From positions 1 to 17,549 of the forward strand of contig CAJMRE010000038.1 of assembly GCA_905215755.1 (NCBI GenBank): a stretch of 17,549 nucleotides of DNA, written 5' to 3'. Origin of the DNA: an uncultured bacterium. Lineage in GTDB: Bacteria; Actinomycetota; Coriobacteriia; Coriobacteriales; Coriobacteriaceae. The translations under genes and the position numbers were made by a program. Below the pieces are notes generated by a model. That model was not told the origin of the DNA and ran no database searches. It worked only from the letters and a program-made list of their open reading frames with translations. Position 1 is the stretch's first letter, and each line of letters opens with the position of its first letter. Shown here one piece after another: positions 4,477 to 11,673 of this stretch.

Positions 4477-6459
4477 ATGACCGATAGCATGCAGCAGATG
4501 GCGCTCGACACGCTCGGCGCCTATTTTGGCTACACCTCGTTTCGCCCGGGGCAGGACCGCATGGTGGATGCGATTCTTGCTGGCCGCGATGCGCTCGGCG
4601 TTATGCCCACAGGCGCCGGCAAGTCTATCTGCTACCAGGTGCCCGCGCTCATGCTGCCCGGCATCACCTTTGTGGTGAGCCCGTTGCTGTCGCTTATGGA
4701 GGACCAGACCCGTGCGTTGCTCGCGGCGGGTGCGCGACCCAGCTATCTCAACTCCAGTCTTACTCCGGCCCAGCAAAACACCGTGCTCAAGCGGGCGCGC
4801 GAGGGCCGCTACCAGCTTATGTACGTGGCGCCCGAGCGCCTGCTCGAGCCGCGCTTTTTAGCCTTTGCCCAGGAGGCCGCGGGTTCCGCCGGCATTGGCG
4901 TGCCGCTCGTGGCTATTGACGAGGCCCACTGCGTGAGCCAATGGGGCCAGGATTTCCGCCCCGCCTACCTGCAGATTCGCGAGTTCATCGATTCCCTGCC
5001 GCAGCGCCCCATCGTGGCGGCCTTTACCGCCACGGCGACTGAGCGCGTGCGCGCGGACATTCAGCAGATGCTCGGACTGCAAAACCCCGCGACCGTGGTG
5101 ACGGGCTTCGATCGCAAGAACCTCTACTTTGGCTGCGAGGAGATGGGCGACAAGGCCAAGGCCGCGTGGGTGCGCGACTATGTGATCGCGCATTCGAGCG
5201 AGAGCGGCATCGTGTATTGCTCGACTCGCAAGACGGTCGATGCGCTGGCCGCGGAGCTTGCCGAGGCACTGGGCCCCAGCGGCATTCGTGTGGGGCGCTA
5301 CCATGCCGGCATGGGCAACGACGCCCGCCGCCAGAGCCAGCGTGCCTTTATCGACGACGATATCCAGGTGATGGTCGCCACCAACGCCTTTGGCATGGGC
5401 ATCGACAAGCCCAACGTGCGCTACGTGATTCACAACAACGTGCCCGAGAGCATCGAGGCCTACTACCAGGAGGCGGGCCGCGCCGGCCGCGACGGCGACC
5501 CGGCCAGCTGCCACTTGCTGTGGAACGGCAACGATTTTCGCATGCGCCGCTTTTTGATCGACCGCGGCGATGCTGCCGACGAGGCGCTCGACGACGAGCA
5601 GCGCGCATGGGCGCTCCAGAACCGCTATCGCCTGCTCAGCCAGATGGAGGGCTACTGCAATACCACCGGCTGTCTGCGCGAATACATGCTGCGCTACTTT
5701 GGCGACGAGGCCGCGGCCGAGCATGCTGCCGCGGCTGGTGCGGGCGCCACCGCCACGGATGACGCCGAGGGTTGCGGCAACTGCAGCAACTGCCTCACAC
5801 AGTTCGAGGTCGAGGACGTCACCGACATGGCCCGCGCCGCCGTGCAATATGTGGCCACGCGCCCCATGCGCTTTGGCAAGTCGCTGATCGCCGACGTGCT
5901 TCACGGCGGCAACACCGAGCGCATTCGCCAGATGCATCTGGACGAGGATCGCGGCTACGGTGAGCTGTCGAGCGAATCGGTCGGGCGCATCAAGGACATC
6001 ATCGGCCAGCTGTGCGGGCGGGGCTACCTGGCCACCTCGCAGGGCCAGTATCCGGTCGTGGGTCTGGGCCCGCGTGCCGGCGAGGTCGAGGACGAGACGT
6101 TCGCCTTTACCGTTAAGCGTCGCGCGTCCAAGCGCAAGGCCTCGGCCCGTGCCCGCCGTGCGGTGGATTTGCTGCGCGAGGAGGCCGAGCTGGATCAGCG
6201 ACCGCGCGTGGGCGACGACGCCGAGCTGTTTGAGCGCCTACGGGCACTCCGCAAGGAGATCTCGACCGAGCTGGAGATGGCACCGTACATGGTCTTCTCT
6301 GACAAGGCCCTGCGCGGCCTGTGCCGTCTACGTCCTCAGACGCGCGACGAGCTTATCCAGGTCAACGGCATCGGCGAGAAAAAGGCCGACGCCTTTGGCG
6401 AGCAGTTTATGGCGGCGATAGAAGAGTTTGAATCCGAGCATGCACGGGATGGAGCGTAA
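4477..6459 (+). CDS. recQ: ATP-dependent DNA helicase RecQ
   Basis: Superfamily 2 3'-5' DNA helicase of 660 residues, acting in recombinational repair and stalled-fork processing. Visible in order: FRPGQ (22-26), Walker A MPTGAGKS (43-50), DEAH box with the RecQ aromatic-rich loop (IDEAHCVSQWGQDFRP, 147-161), motif III FTATAT (183-188), helicase C-terminal motifs including ATNAFGMGIDKPNVRYVIH (301-319) and QEAGRAGRDG (331-340), zinc-binding cysteines at C399, C433, C436 and C439 (with C394 nearby), a winged-helix region, and a C-terminal HRDC domain (about 580-650, NGIGEKKADAFGEQF). An Ala/Gly-rich stretch of about 20 residues (411-431) is inserted between the first and second zinc cysteines, lengthening that loop relative to E. 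coli RecQ. The start at 4477 has AGGAAA 6-7 nt upstream. The GntR2 gene begins 2 nt after its stop, implying co-transcription. Confidence 0.95.
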   Translation: MTDSMQQMALDTLGAYFGYTSFRPGQDRMVDAILAGRDALGVMPTGAGKSICYQVPALMLPGITFVVSPLLSLMEDQTRALLAAGARPSYLNSSLTPAQQNTVLKRAREGRYQLMYVAPERLLEPRFLAFAQEAAGSAGIGVPLVAIDEAHCVSQWGQDFRPAYLQIREFIDSLPQRPIVAAFTATATERVRADIQQMLGLQNPATVVTGFDRKNLYFGCEEMGDKAKAAWVRDYVIAHSSESGIVYCSTRKTVDALAAELAEALGPSGIRVGRYHAGMGNDARRQSQRAFIDDDIQVMVATNAFGMGIDKPNVRYVIHNNVPESIEAYYQEAGRAGRDGDPASCHLLWNGNDFRMRRFLIDRGDAADEALDDEQRAWALQNRYRLLSQMEGYCNTTGCLREYMLRYFGDEAAAEHAAAAGAGATATDDAEGCGNCSNCLTQFEVEDVTDMARAAVQYVATRPMRFGKSLIADVLHGGNTERIRQMHLDEDRGYGELSSESVGRIKDIIGQLCGRGYLATSQGQYPVVGLGPRAGEVEDETFAFTVKRRASKRKASARARRAVDLLREEAELDQRPRVGDDAELFERLRALRKEISTELEMAPYMVFSDKALRGLCRLRPQTRDELIQVNGIGEKKADAFGEQFMAAIEEFESEHARDGA

Positions 6460-6461
6460 CG

Positions 6462-7217
6462 ATGGCGACCGATAACAAGACCGACCGTACTGACGTGCCC
6501 GCCGTGCCGCTATACCAGCAGGTCATGGACGACCTAAAGGGCGAGATCGCACGCGGCGTGTACGCGGCCGGCTCGCGCATTCCTTCCGAGATGGAGCTCG
6601 CGAAGTCTTACGGCGTGGGGCGCATCACCGTGCGCCGTGCCATCGAGGAGCTGTCGCGCGCGGGCTACCTCAACCGCCAGCAGGGGAGGGGCACCTTTGT
6701 GTGCGCTCCCAAGCTCAAACGCAAGATTCGCCAGAAGGGCGACGTCCAGAGTTTCACCGAGGGTTGTGCCGCCAACGACATGGTGGCCGGAGCGCGCCTG
6801 GTGTCGCGCACGGTGGTTGCGGCGACGCGTGAGGACGCGGCATTTTTTGGCGTGGAGCCCGGCTGCGAGCTCATCGTGGTCGAGCGCGTGCGCACGGCAG
6901 ATGGCGTGCCCGTCATGCTCGAGAACAACGCCTTTGTGCTTGCCGACCATCCCTACCTGCAGACGTTGGCCGATGAGGACCTCACCGATAACTCAATCTT
7001 TGCGCTCGTTGCCGAGCATTCGGGTCGCGCGCCGCTCAAGTCCGACCCCTGCACCGTGGAGATTGCGCTTGCCGATGCTCAGACGGCCCCGCTGCTGGAG
7101 GTGCCGGTCGGCGAGCCGCTCTTCTATATGGAGGCCTACTTTACCGACGCCGGCGGGCGCCCTCTACTGCTCGGCCGCCAAAAGATCGTGGGCTCGCGCT
7201 ACGTCTTCGACATCTAA
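6462..7217 (+). CDS. GntR/HutC-family transcriptional regulator 2 (UTRA domain)
   Basis: Protein of 251 residues with a winged helix-turn-helix at about 16-85 (VPLYQQVMDDLKGEIARG, SEMELAKSYGVGRITVRRAIEELS, wing GRGTFV) and a UTRA effector domain to the end (ERVRTADGVPVMLENNAFV; final LGRQKIVGSRYVFDI). It is clearly paralogous to regulator 1, which ends in the similar MGKQYYVGSRYVMVM. The ATG at 6462 lies 2 nt after the recQ stop, with GGAG 7 nt upstream inside the recQ coding end, so it is probably translated from recQ mRNA. Immediately downstream are tandem operator-like repeats and the second FrlB-like gene, so the most likely role is control of that deglycase in response to a phosphorylated sugar-amine. 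Target and ligand are inference. Confidence 0.88.
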   Translation: MATDNKTDRTDVPAVPLYQQVMDDLKGEIARGVYAAGSRIPSEMELAKSYGVGRITVRRAIEELSRAGYLNRQQGRGTFVCAPKLKRKIRQKGDVQSFTEGCAANDMVAGARLVSRTVVAATREDAAFFGVEPGCELIVVERVRTADGVPVMLENNAFVLADHPYLQTLADEDLTDNSIFALVAEHSGRAPLKSDPCTVEIALADAQTAPLLEVPVGEPLFYMEAYFTDAGGRPLLLGRQKIVGSRYVFDI

Positions 7218-7226
7218 CGTCCACAG

Positions 7227-7246
7227 ATAGAACAACATAGAACAAA
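7227..7246 (+). promoter_or_regulatory. Tandem operator-like repeat, upstream site of SIS gene 2
   Basis: Two adjoining 10-bp direct repeats, ATAGAACAAC and ATAGAACAAA, begin 10 nt after the GntR2 stop. A 10-bp period places both half-sites on one face of the helix. A near-identical pair recurs 62 bp downstream at the promoter. Confidence 0.5.
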
Positions 7247-7260
7247 TTTGCCGAGATGAC

Positions 7261-7290
7261 TTCACGGGCGTTGTTGCACGTGCTATAAAT
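7261..7290 (+). promoter_or_regulatory. Candidate promoter of SIS gene 2
   Basis: TTCACG (7261-7266) as -35, a 17-bp spacer, and TATAAA (7284-7289) as -10 with a TG extension (TGCTATAAAT). Predicted transcription start is near 7296, inside the downstream repeat pair, leaving a leader of about 65 nt. Confidence 0.55.
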
Positions 7291-7308
7291 AGGACAACAT
7301 AGAACGAC
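7289..7308 (+). promoter_or_regulatory. Tandem operator-like repeat overlapping the SIS gene 2 start site
   Basis: ATAGGACAAC and ATAGAACGAC, the same 10-bp tandem unit as at 7227-7246. It overlaps the end of the -10 box and the predicted transcription start, the position expected of a repressor site. Two such pairs 62 bp apart would allow looping or cooperative binding by GntR2. Confidence 0.5.
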
Positions 7309-7361
7309 AGCAGGTACGAGCTGTCGTCGTTCAAAGCCGCCCCACAAGGAGGAGCATCAGC

Positions 7362-8330
7362 ATGAACGCACACGATCTGGTTCAGGAAATCATCGAGCGC
7401 AAGGGCAAGGTCGAGAACGTCTTTTGGATCGCCTGTGGCGGTTCGATGATCGACCTCATGCCGGCTAACGAACTGCTCAAGCGCGAGGCCACCACGTTTA
7501 CCTCGACAGTCTATACGGCGCGCGAGTTTTGCCTGATGGCTCCCAAGAGTCTTGGCGAGAAGTCGCTCGTCATCGCCTGCAGCCACAGCGGCAACACACA
7601 GGAGGTCGTCGACGGCTGCGAGATGGCGTTGGCTGCCGGCGCCGAGGTCGTCGCCCTCACCGACTGCGAGGGCTCCAAGATCGACAACGGCAAGTGGACT
7701 ACCTGGGTCTACCCCTGGGGCGAGGGCGTGTCGCAGGCCGAGGTGCCGCAGGGCATCGGCGCTCTGATCGCCGCCGAACTGCTCGACCAGCAGGAGGGCT
7801 ACGAAGCTCTCGCCGACATGTACGAAGGCCTTAAGCAGATGGATGCGCTGCTGCCCGCCGCCCGTGAGAAGGTCAACGCCGAGCTGGGCGCCCGCTTTGC
7901 CGAGCTCTGCCAGCAGCACAAGTTCTTCTATATCCTGGGCTCCGGCCCCAACTTTAGCCAGACCTATGCCATGGCGATCTGCTCGCTCATGGAGATGCAG
8001 TGGCAGCACTGCTGCTACATCCACTCCGGCGAGTATTTCCACGGTCCCTTCGAGGCCACCGAGCCCGGCGTGTTCTACTTTGTGCAGCTCGGATCGGGCG
8101 AGTGCCGCCCCATGGAGGAGCGCGCTCTTGCGTTCCTCAACACGCACACCGATACAGTCATGGTGCTCGACGCGCTTGAGTACGGCGTGGGTGAAGTGCC
8201 TGCCAGCGTGCGTTCGTTCCTGGAGCCGATCTTCTTCTACAACATGAGCTGCGAGCTGCGCGCCGCACGCGGCAAGGTGTTCGATCACAGCCCCGAGGTT
8301 CGTCGCTACATGGGCATCGAGCAGTACTAG
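7362..8330 (+). CDS. SIS-domain fructosamine-6-phosphate deglycase (FrlB-like), copy 2
   Basis: Cytoplasmic protein of 322 residues with two SIS folds: ACGGSMIDLMPA (24-35) and ACSHSGNTQEV (72-82) in the first; LGSGPNFSQTYAMAI (192-206) and SGEYFHGPFEATEPG (222-236; E224, H227) in the second; C-terminal RRYMGIEQY. These track E. coli FrlB (SGEFRHGPLEIVEPG; RRYYGGLVEY) more closely than GlmS or AgaS, supporting cleavage of a 6-phosphorylated Amadori compound to glucose-6-phosphate and an amine or amino acid. The substrate is inferred. The start at 7362 has a strong AAGGAGG 9 nt upstream. It is expressed from its own promoter downstream of GntR2 and flanked by operator-like repeats. Its codon bias is less extreme than that of copy 1. 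Confidence 0.88.
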   Translation: MNAHDLVQEIIERKGKVENVFWIACGGSMIDLMPANELLKREATTFTSTVYTAREFCLMAPKSLGEKSLVIACSHSGNTQEVVDGCEMALAAGAEVVALTDCEGSKIDNGKWTTWVYPWGEGVSQAEVPQGIGALIAAELLDQQEGYEALADMYEGLKQMDALLPAAREKVNAELGARFAELCQQHKFFYILGSGPNFSQTYAMAICSLMEMQWQHCCYIHSGEYFHGPFEATEPGVFYFVQLGSGECRPMEERALAFLNTHTDTVMVLDALEYGVGEVPASVRSFLEPIFFYNMSCELRAARGKVFDHSPEVRRYMGIEQY

Positions 8331-8378
8331 GTACCGGGAAAAGTATCCACCTTCGATTCGCAAGCGTGTCCCGTGAGC

Positions 8379-8420
8379 AAAAAAGCGGGCAGCGCCGGTG
8401 GTGTTCCGGCGCTGCCCGCT
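8379..8420 (-). terminator. Intrinsic terminator of the dehydrogenase gene
   Basis: AGCGGGCAGCGCCGG (8384-8398) and its exact complement (8406-8420) form a 15-bp stem with a 7-nt loop. Read on the minus strand the stem is followed by TTTTTTG, a classical terminator 42 nt after the dehydrogenase stop. On the plus strand no T-run follows, though the stem may still stabilise the SIS gene 2 transcript end. Confidence 0.85.
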
Positions 8421-8462
8421 ATGTTAAGCGCTTAGATGCGTGGGATCGTGGCGATCGACAGC

Positions 8463-9440
8463 CTACTTGGCGTCGTAGGCCTCGGCGTCCCACCAGTCGA
8501 GCTGGGCGATGTTGTCGCGGATGTGCTGGCAGCTCTTGTGGAAGCCCTCGAGCTCGTACTCGGACAGGTCGAGCGTGTAGACTTCCTCGACGCCCTCGGC
8601 GCCGATCACGCACGGCAGGGAGGTGAAGATGCCCTCCTCGCCATACTGGCCGGTCATGAGCGTAGAGGCGGAAAGCACGGCGTGCTCGTTGTGCAGCACG
8701 GCGGCGCAGACGCGTGCGGCGGAGTTGGCGACGGCGTACTCGGTGCACTGCTTGCCGGCGTAGGTCACATAGCCACCCTTGCGCGCGAGCTCCTCGACCT
8801 CCATGTGGTCAAAGGCGTACTTGTCGGGATTCTCGGCCTGAAGCTCGGTGAGGCTCTTGCCGGCGATGGTCGCGGCCTTAAAGGCTGCCAGCTGGCTAAA
8901 GCCGTGCTCGCCGATCATGTAGGCGTCGATGGACTTGGGGCTCACGCCGACCTTCTTGGAGATCTCGGTGCGCAGGCGGGCGGAGTCCAGGCCGCAGCCC
9001 GAGCCGATGATCTTCTTGGGATCGTAGCCGGTCAGGTGCCACAGCTCGGTGCACACGACGTCGCAGGGGTTGGAGATGCTCACGAAGATGCCGTCAAAGC
9101 CGGAGTCGACGATGCGCTTGGCAAAGGTGCGGGCGGCGTCGGTGGTAAAGAACAGCTCGCCGTCGCGGTTGCCGGCGGCCAGCGCGACCTTGCCGGCGGC
9201 GTTGACGATGACGTCGCAGCAGGCAAGCTCCTCGTAGTGGTCGTAGCAGTTGACGATCTTGGTGTTGTACGGGACAAACGAAAGGGAGTCGCGCAGGTCC
9301 TGGACCTCGGACGTCACCTTGGCCTCGTTGATATCGCACAGGTACAGCTCATCGGCAATGCCCTGCATGAGCAGGCTGTTGGCGACATGTGCTCCTACGT
9401 GGCCCTGGCCGACCACACCGATCTTACGCGTCTGGTACAT
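8463..9440 (-). CDS. L-lactate / L-2-hydroxyisocaproate dehydrogenase family
   Basis: NAD-dependent 2-hydroxyacid dehydrogenase of 325 residues in the LDH/MDH superfamily. It has the Rossmann GxGxxG (VGQGHVG, 10-16), substrate-binding R155 in LDSARLR with D152, and catalytic H179 in GEHGFSQ. It would interconvert a 2-oxoacid and an L-2-hydroxyacid. From memory of the sequences, the C-terminal half (ARKGGY, NSAARVCAAVL, SLPCVIGAEGVEE) resembles lactobacillal L-2-hydroxyisocaproate dehydrogenase more than Bacillus LDH. The active-site loop (GKVALAAGNRDGE, 83-95) lacks the LDH pattern with Gln and Arg at the specificity positions. Lactate, branched-chain oxoacids or both are possible. The ATG at 9440 has AAAGGA about 8 nt upstream and starts just before the Rossmann strand; an extension to 9479 would run over the SD and promoter. 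A single-gene unit with its own terminator. Confidence 0.85.
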   Translation of the reverse strand: MYQTRKIGVVGQGHVGAHVANSLLMQGIADELYLCDINEAKVTSEVQDLRDSLSFVPYNTKIVNCYDHYEELACCDVIVNAAGKVALAAGNRDGELFFTTDAARTFAKRIVDSGFDGIFVSISNPCDVVCTELWHLTGYDPKKIIGSGCGLDSARLRTEISKKVGVSPKSIDAYMIGEHGFSQLAAFKAATIAGKSLTELQAENPDKYAFDHMEVEELARKGGYVTYAGKQCTEYAVANSAARVCAAVLHNEHAVLSASTLMTGQYGEEGIFTSLPCVIGAEGVEEVYTLDLSEYELEGFHKSCQHIRDNIAQLDWWDAEAYDAK

Positions 9441-9477
9441 ATATGTATCCTTTCGGCCGAGTTTTTCGCGTCGAACC

Positions 9478-9483
9478 ATTGTA
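9478..9483 (-). promoter_or_regulatory. Candidate -10 box of the dehydrogenase gene
   Basis: On the minus strand TACAAT lies 37 nt upstream of the ATG. The -35 region (CTAGCA with a 17-bp spacer) is weak, so the promoter is tentative. Confidence 0.4.
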
Positions 9484-9650
9484 GCGTCCTGTTGCCACTT
9501 TGCTAGGCTAAAGCGCTATAGATTTTTGGGCATGCCTTAATCTCTACTTTTGGAGCGATTTGGGCCGCTGACGGTATCGCTGGGCGATGTGCTCGCGCGG
9601 ATGGCGCTGGTCGTTGTACCATAGCTGCAACTGACTCGTAAGGAGCATCC

Positions 9651-10577
9651 ATGCCCATTCGCATCCCCGACGCCCTCCCTGCCGCCGCGCAGCTCGAGAG
9701 CGAGAACATCTTTGTCATGACCGAGTACCGGGCGCTGCACCAGGACATCCGTCCGCTGCGCGTGCTCATCCTCAACCTCATGCCCACCAAAATCGCTACC
9801 GAGACGCAGATCATGCGCAAGCTCTCCAACACGCCGCTGCAGGTGGAGGTGGACCTGCTGCGCACCAAAACACACGAGGCCACGCACGTGAGCGCCGGCC
9901 ACCTGGAGACGTTCTACCGCACGTTCGACGACATCCGCGACATCCACTACGACGGCCTGATTATCACGGGCGCCCCGGTGGAACAGATGCCGTTCGAAGA
10001 GGTCGACTACTGGCCCGAGCTCTGCCAGATCATGGATTGGTCCACCACGCACGTGCACTCTACGCTGCACATTTGTTGGGGCGCGCAGGCCGGCCTGTAC
10101 CATCATTACGGTATCCAGAAGCACGACCTGCCGGCAAAGGCGAGTGGCGTGTTTGAGCATTATCTGGTGAAGCCGCAAAGCCCGCTGGTTCGCGGCTTTG
10201 ACGACCGTTTCTATGCCGTGCATTCGCGCAACACCGATGTGCGCCGCGAGGACGTGGAGGCCGAGCCGCAGCTTGAGGTCGTGGCCGTGTCCGACGAGGT
10301 GGGCCTGTACATCGTCAAGTCGACCGACAGCCGTCGCTTCTTTGTCTTTGGCCATCCCGAGTACGACACCGATACGCTGCGCCTGGAGTACGAGCGCGAT
10401 GTGAAGCGCGGGCTCAACCCGGAGGTGCCGGCGCATTACTTCCCGGGCGACGACCCCTCCGCCGAGCCGCGCAACGTCTGGCGCAGCCAAGCTCAGCTGT
10501 TCTACACCAACTGGCTCAACTACTACGTCTACCAGACCACGCCCTACGACCTGGCCCGCGCCGGCGAGGAGCACTAG
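9651..10577 (+). CDS. metA: Homoserine O-acyltransferase MetA (probably acetyltransferase)
   Basis: Cytoplasmic enzyme of 308 residues that activates homoserine for methionine biosynthesis. The catalytic cysteine is C142 (HICWGAQAGL) and the His-Glu pair is H235 and E237 (FGHPEYD), at the numbers usual for the family. The residue that sets acyl-CoA choice in MetA is E111 here (TGAPVE). Glu at 111 is known from Bacillus cereus MetA to favour acetyl-CoA, while Gly (E. coli) favours succinyl-CoA, so this is more likely a homoserine O-acetyltransferase despite the usual name. The start at 9651 has AAGGAG 7 nt upstream. I see no S-box or other riboswitch in the 210 nt before it, only a weak 6-bp inverted repeat (9554-9559/9576-9581). 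No other methionine genes are adjacent. Ends 23 nt from the convergent folate gene. Confidence 0.93.
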   Translation: MPIRIPDALPAAAQLESENIFVMTEYRALHQDIRPLRVLILNLMPTKIATETQIMRKLSNTPLQVEVDLLRTKTHEATHVSAGHLETFYRTFDDIRDIHYDGLIITGAPVEQMPFEEVDYWPELCQIMDWSTTHVHSTLHICWGAQAGLYHHYGIQKHDLPAKASGVFEHYLVKPQSPLVRGFDDRFYAVHSRNTDVRREDVEAEPQLEVVAVSDEVGLYIVKSTDSRRFFVFGHPEYDTDTLRLEYERDVKRGLNPEVPAHYFPGDDPSAEPRNVWRSQAQLFYTNWLNYYVYQTTPYDLARAGEEH

Positions 10578-10600
10578 GCTGTCGGGAGGTACGCTGGCAT

Positions 10601-11197
10601 TTAGGCACTGATGATGTGGGGTAGCGGCAGGTCGTGGGCGTCGGTGGGAACGTGGTCGACGCGCTGTTCGTCAAAGGCGATGCCGACGATTTGGCATGCG
10701 GGCGAGAGTATAGGCAGGTAGCGGTCGTAGCAGCCTCCGCCGTAGCCCAGGCGCGCGCCGGTGCGGTCGAAAGCTACGAGTGGCACGACAACCATGTCGA
10801 GCTCGGCGGCGGGCACGATGGGGAAGTGGTCGCTGTCGACGTCCGTGGCTGCGAAGGCCCGCGTAGGGTGGGCGATAAACGGGGCCTCGGACGCATTGCA
10901 AGCAGAGACTGCCCGCATGCACATGCGCTGGCCATAAGCCATGGCGTCTGTTGCCGAGAGCATGCACGGATAGGCCACGCGCCAGCCGCATTTGGCGGCC
11001 GCGACGGCAAACGCGGCGGGGTCGACTTCGGAACCCATCGCGGCATAGACGGCAACGGTGCGCGGCGCCGCGGCATCCAAGCGATCCAGCAGCTCAACAA
11101 GCCGCGCGCATACAACAGCAGACTTCGCCGCCTGAACATCCAAATCAAGAGCATCGCGCCGGGCAATCACCGCCCGCCGCAACTCGGCCTTATCCAT
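10601..11197 (-). CDS. 5-formyltetrahydrofolate cyclo-ligase family protein
   Basis: Cytoplasmic enzyme of 198 residues that converts 5-formyl-THF to 5,10-methenyl-THF with ATP, returning stored folate to the one-carbon pool. Family features: N-terminal KAELRRAVIARRDAL, the VAVYAAMGSEVDP strand (48-60), and the nucleotide/folate loop LVAFDRTGARLGYGGGCYDRYL (140-161) with GIAFDEQ after it. The ATG at 11197 is chosen because the family begins with about this spacing before the first Arg-rich helix. GGGAG lies about 10-14 nt upstream. An alternative TTG at 11224 would place the N-terminus inside the leader repeat and is unlikely. Convergent with metA with no obvious terminator in the 23-nt gap. 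Confidence 0.88.
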   Translation of the reverse strand: MDKAELRRAVIARRDALDLDVQAAKSAVVCARLVELLDRLDAAAPRTVAVYAAMGSEVDPAAFAVAAAKCGWRVAYPCMLSATDAMAYGQRMCMRAVSACNASEAPFIAHPTRAFAATDVDSDHFPIVPAAELDMVVVPLVAFDRTGARLGYGGGCYDRYLPILSPACQIVGIAFDEQRVDHVPTDAHDLPLPHIISA

Positions 11198-11213
11198 CCC
11201 AGCCTCATCTCCC

Positions 11214-11266
11214 AAACCTACCAAAAAGGGACAGGTTTATTTTGGCAGGTTTTATCTGGGCAAACG
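11214..11266 (-). repeat. Interspersed leader repeat, copy 3
   Basis: On the minus strand this reads CGTTTGCCCAGATAAAACC, then CCTGCCAAAA pairing with TTTTGGTAGG (one G-U pair) around the AAACCTGTCCC loop. It is almost identical to copy 1 through the loop and to copy 2 at the 5' end. Its 3' arm ends about 20 nt from the folate gene ATG, with TTGGGAG between, so it again sits directly upstream of an RBS in the sense direction. Confidence 0.7.
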
Positions 11267-11343
11267 CGATATGAGCAGTAAAGCCACTGCAAATATGCCT
11301 GCGAACTGCGCCCTTTGTGGTTGTTTGGGCTTATGCGTTAATG

Positions 11344-11673
11344 CTATAACGCCGCAGCGATTGCTTCGGTCACAAACTTATTGAGTGACTCACCCTTCTT
11401 TGCCGCTGCCAGCGCCGCTTGCTTGTGGAGCTCGGAGCCCGTTCTTACGTTGAACGAGCCCTTAAAAGCCCGCTCGGGTTCCTTGCCCTTCTCGGCGCAA
11501 AACTCAAGGTAATCGTCGACGGCGTCGTGGAAGCATTGCTCCACTTCTTTAACCGTGGAGCCTTCAAACACAATTGCATCCCTAATGCCGGTGACCATAC
11601 CTGTTAGCATATGCTGTTCGGCATCGAACTCGACTGGGGCGAAATAGCCCTTGTATGCCAAAACGTTACTCAT
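11344..11673 (-). CDS. hicB: HicB-family antitoxin
   Basis: Protein of 109 residues: an N-terminal partial RNase-H-like HicB domain (YKGYFAPVEFDAEQHMLTGMVTG, then VEQCFHDAVDDYLEFCAEKGKEP) and a C-terminal ribbon-helix-helix DNA-binding part (FNVRTGSELHKQAALAAAKKGESLNKFVTEAI). HicB neutralises the HicA RNase and normally represses the operon. The ATG at 11673 is chosen because GGAGG lies 5 nt upstream, inside the end of hicA. The upstream in-frame ATG at 11688 has no such site. The start overlaps the hicA stop by 8 nt, so translation is probably coupled. The order toxin then antitoxin is usual for hicAB. Confidence 0.88.
   Translation of the reverse strand: MSNVLAYKGYFAPVEFDAEQHMLTGMVTGIRDAIVFEGSTVKEVEQCFHDAVDDYLEFCAEKGKEPERAFKGSFNVRTGSELHKQAALAAAKKGESLNKFVTEAIAAAL

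Noticed and set aside
4858..5937. 359-codon open frame antisense to recQ
   Set aside because: GC-rich shadow frame opposite an unmistakable RecQ; composition is Ala/His/Gly/Val-rich low complexity with no domain.
7164..8363. 399-codon open frame antisense to SIS gene 2
   Set aside because: Runs through the GntR2 end, the promoter and the whole SIS gene; no start site and no recognisable motif.
8436..9506. 356-codon open frame antisense to the dehydrogenase
   Set aside because: Val/Gly/Leu/Asp-rich shadow; covers the terminator and promoter of a well-supported gene.
9441..9650. SAM (S-box) riboswitch upstream of metA
   Set aside because: Looked for the multi-stem S-box pattern and terminator; only a 6-bp inverted repeat was found.
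9537..10574. 345-codon open frame antisense to metA
   Set aside because: MetA has intact catalytic residues on the other strand; this frame has no family features.
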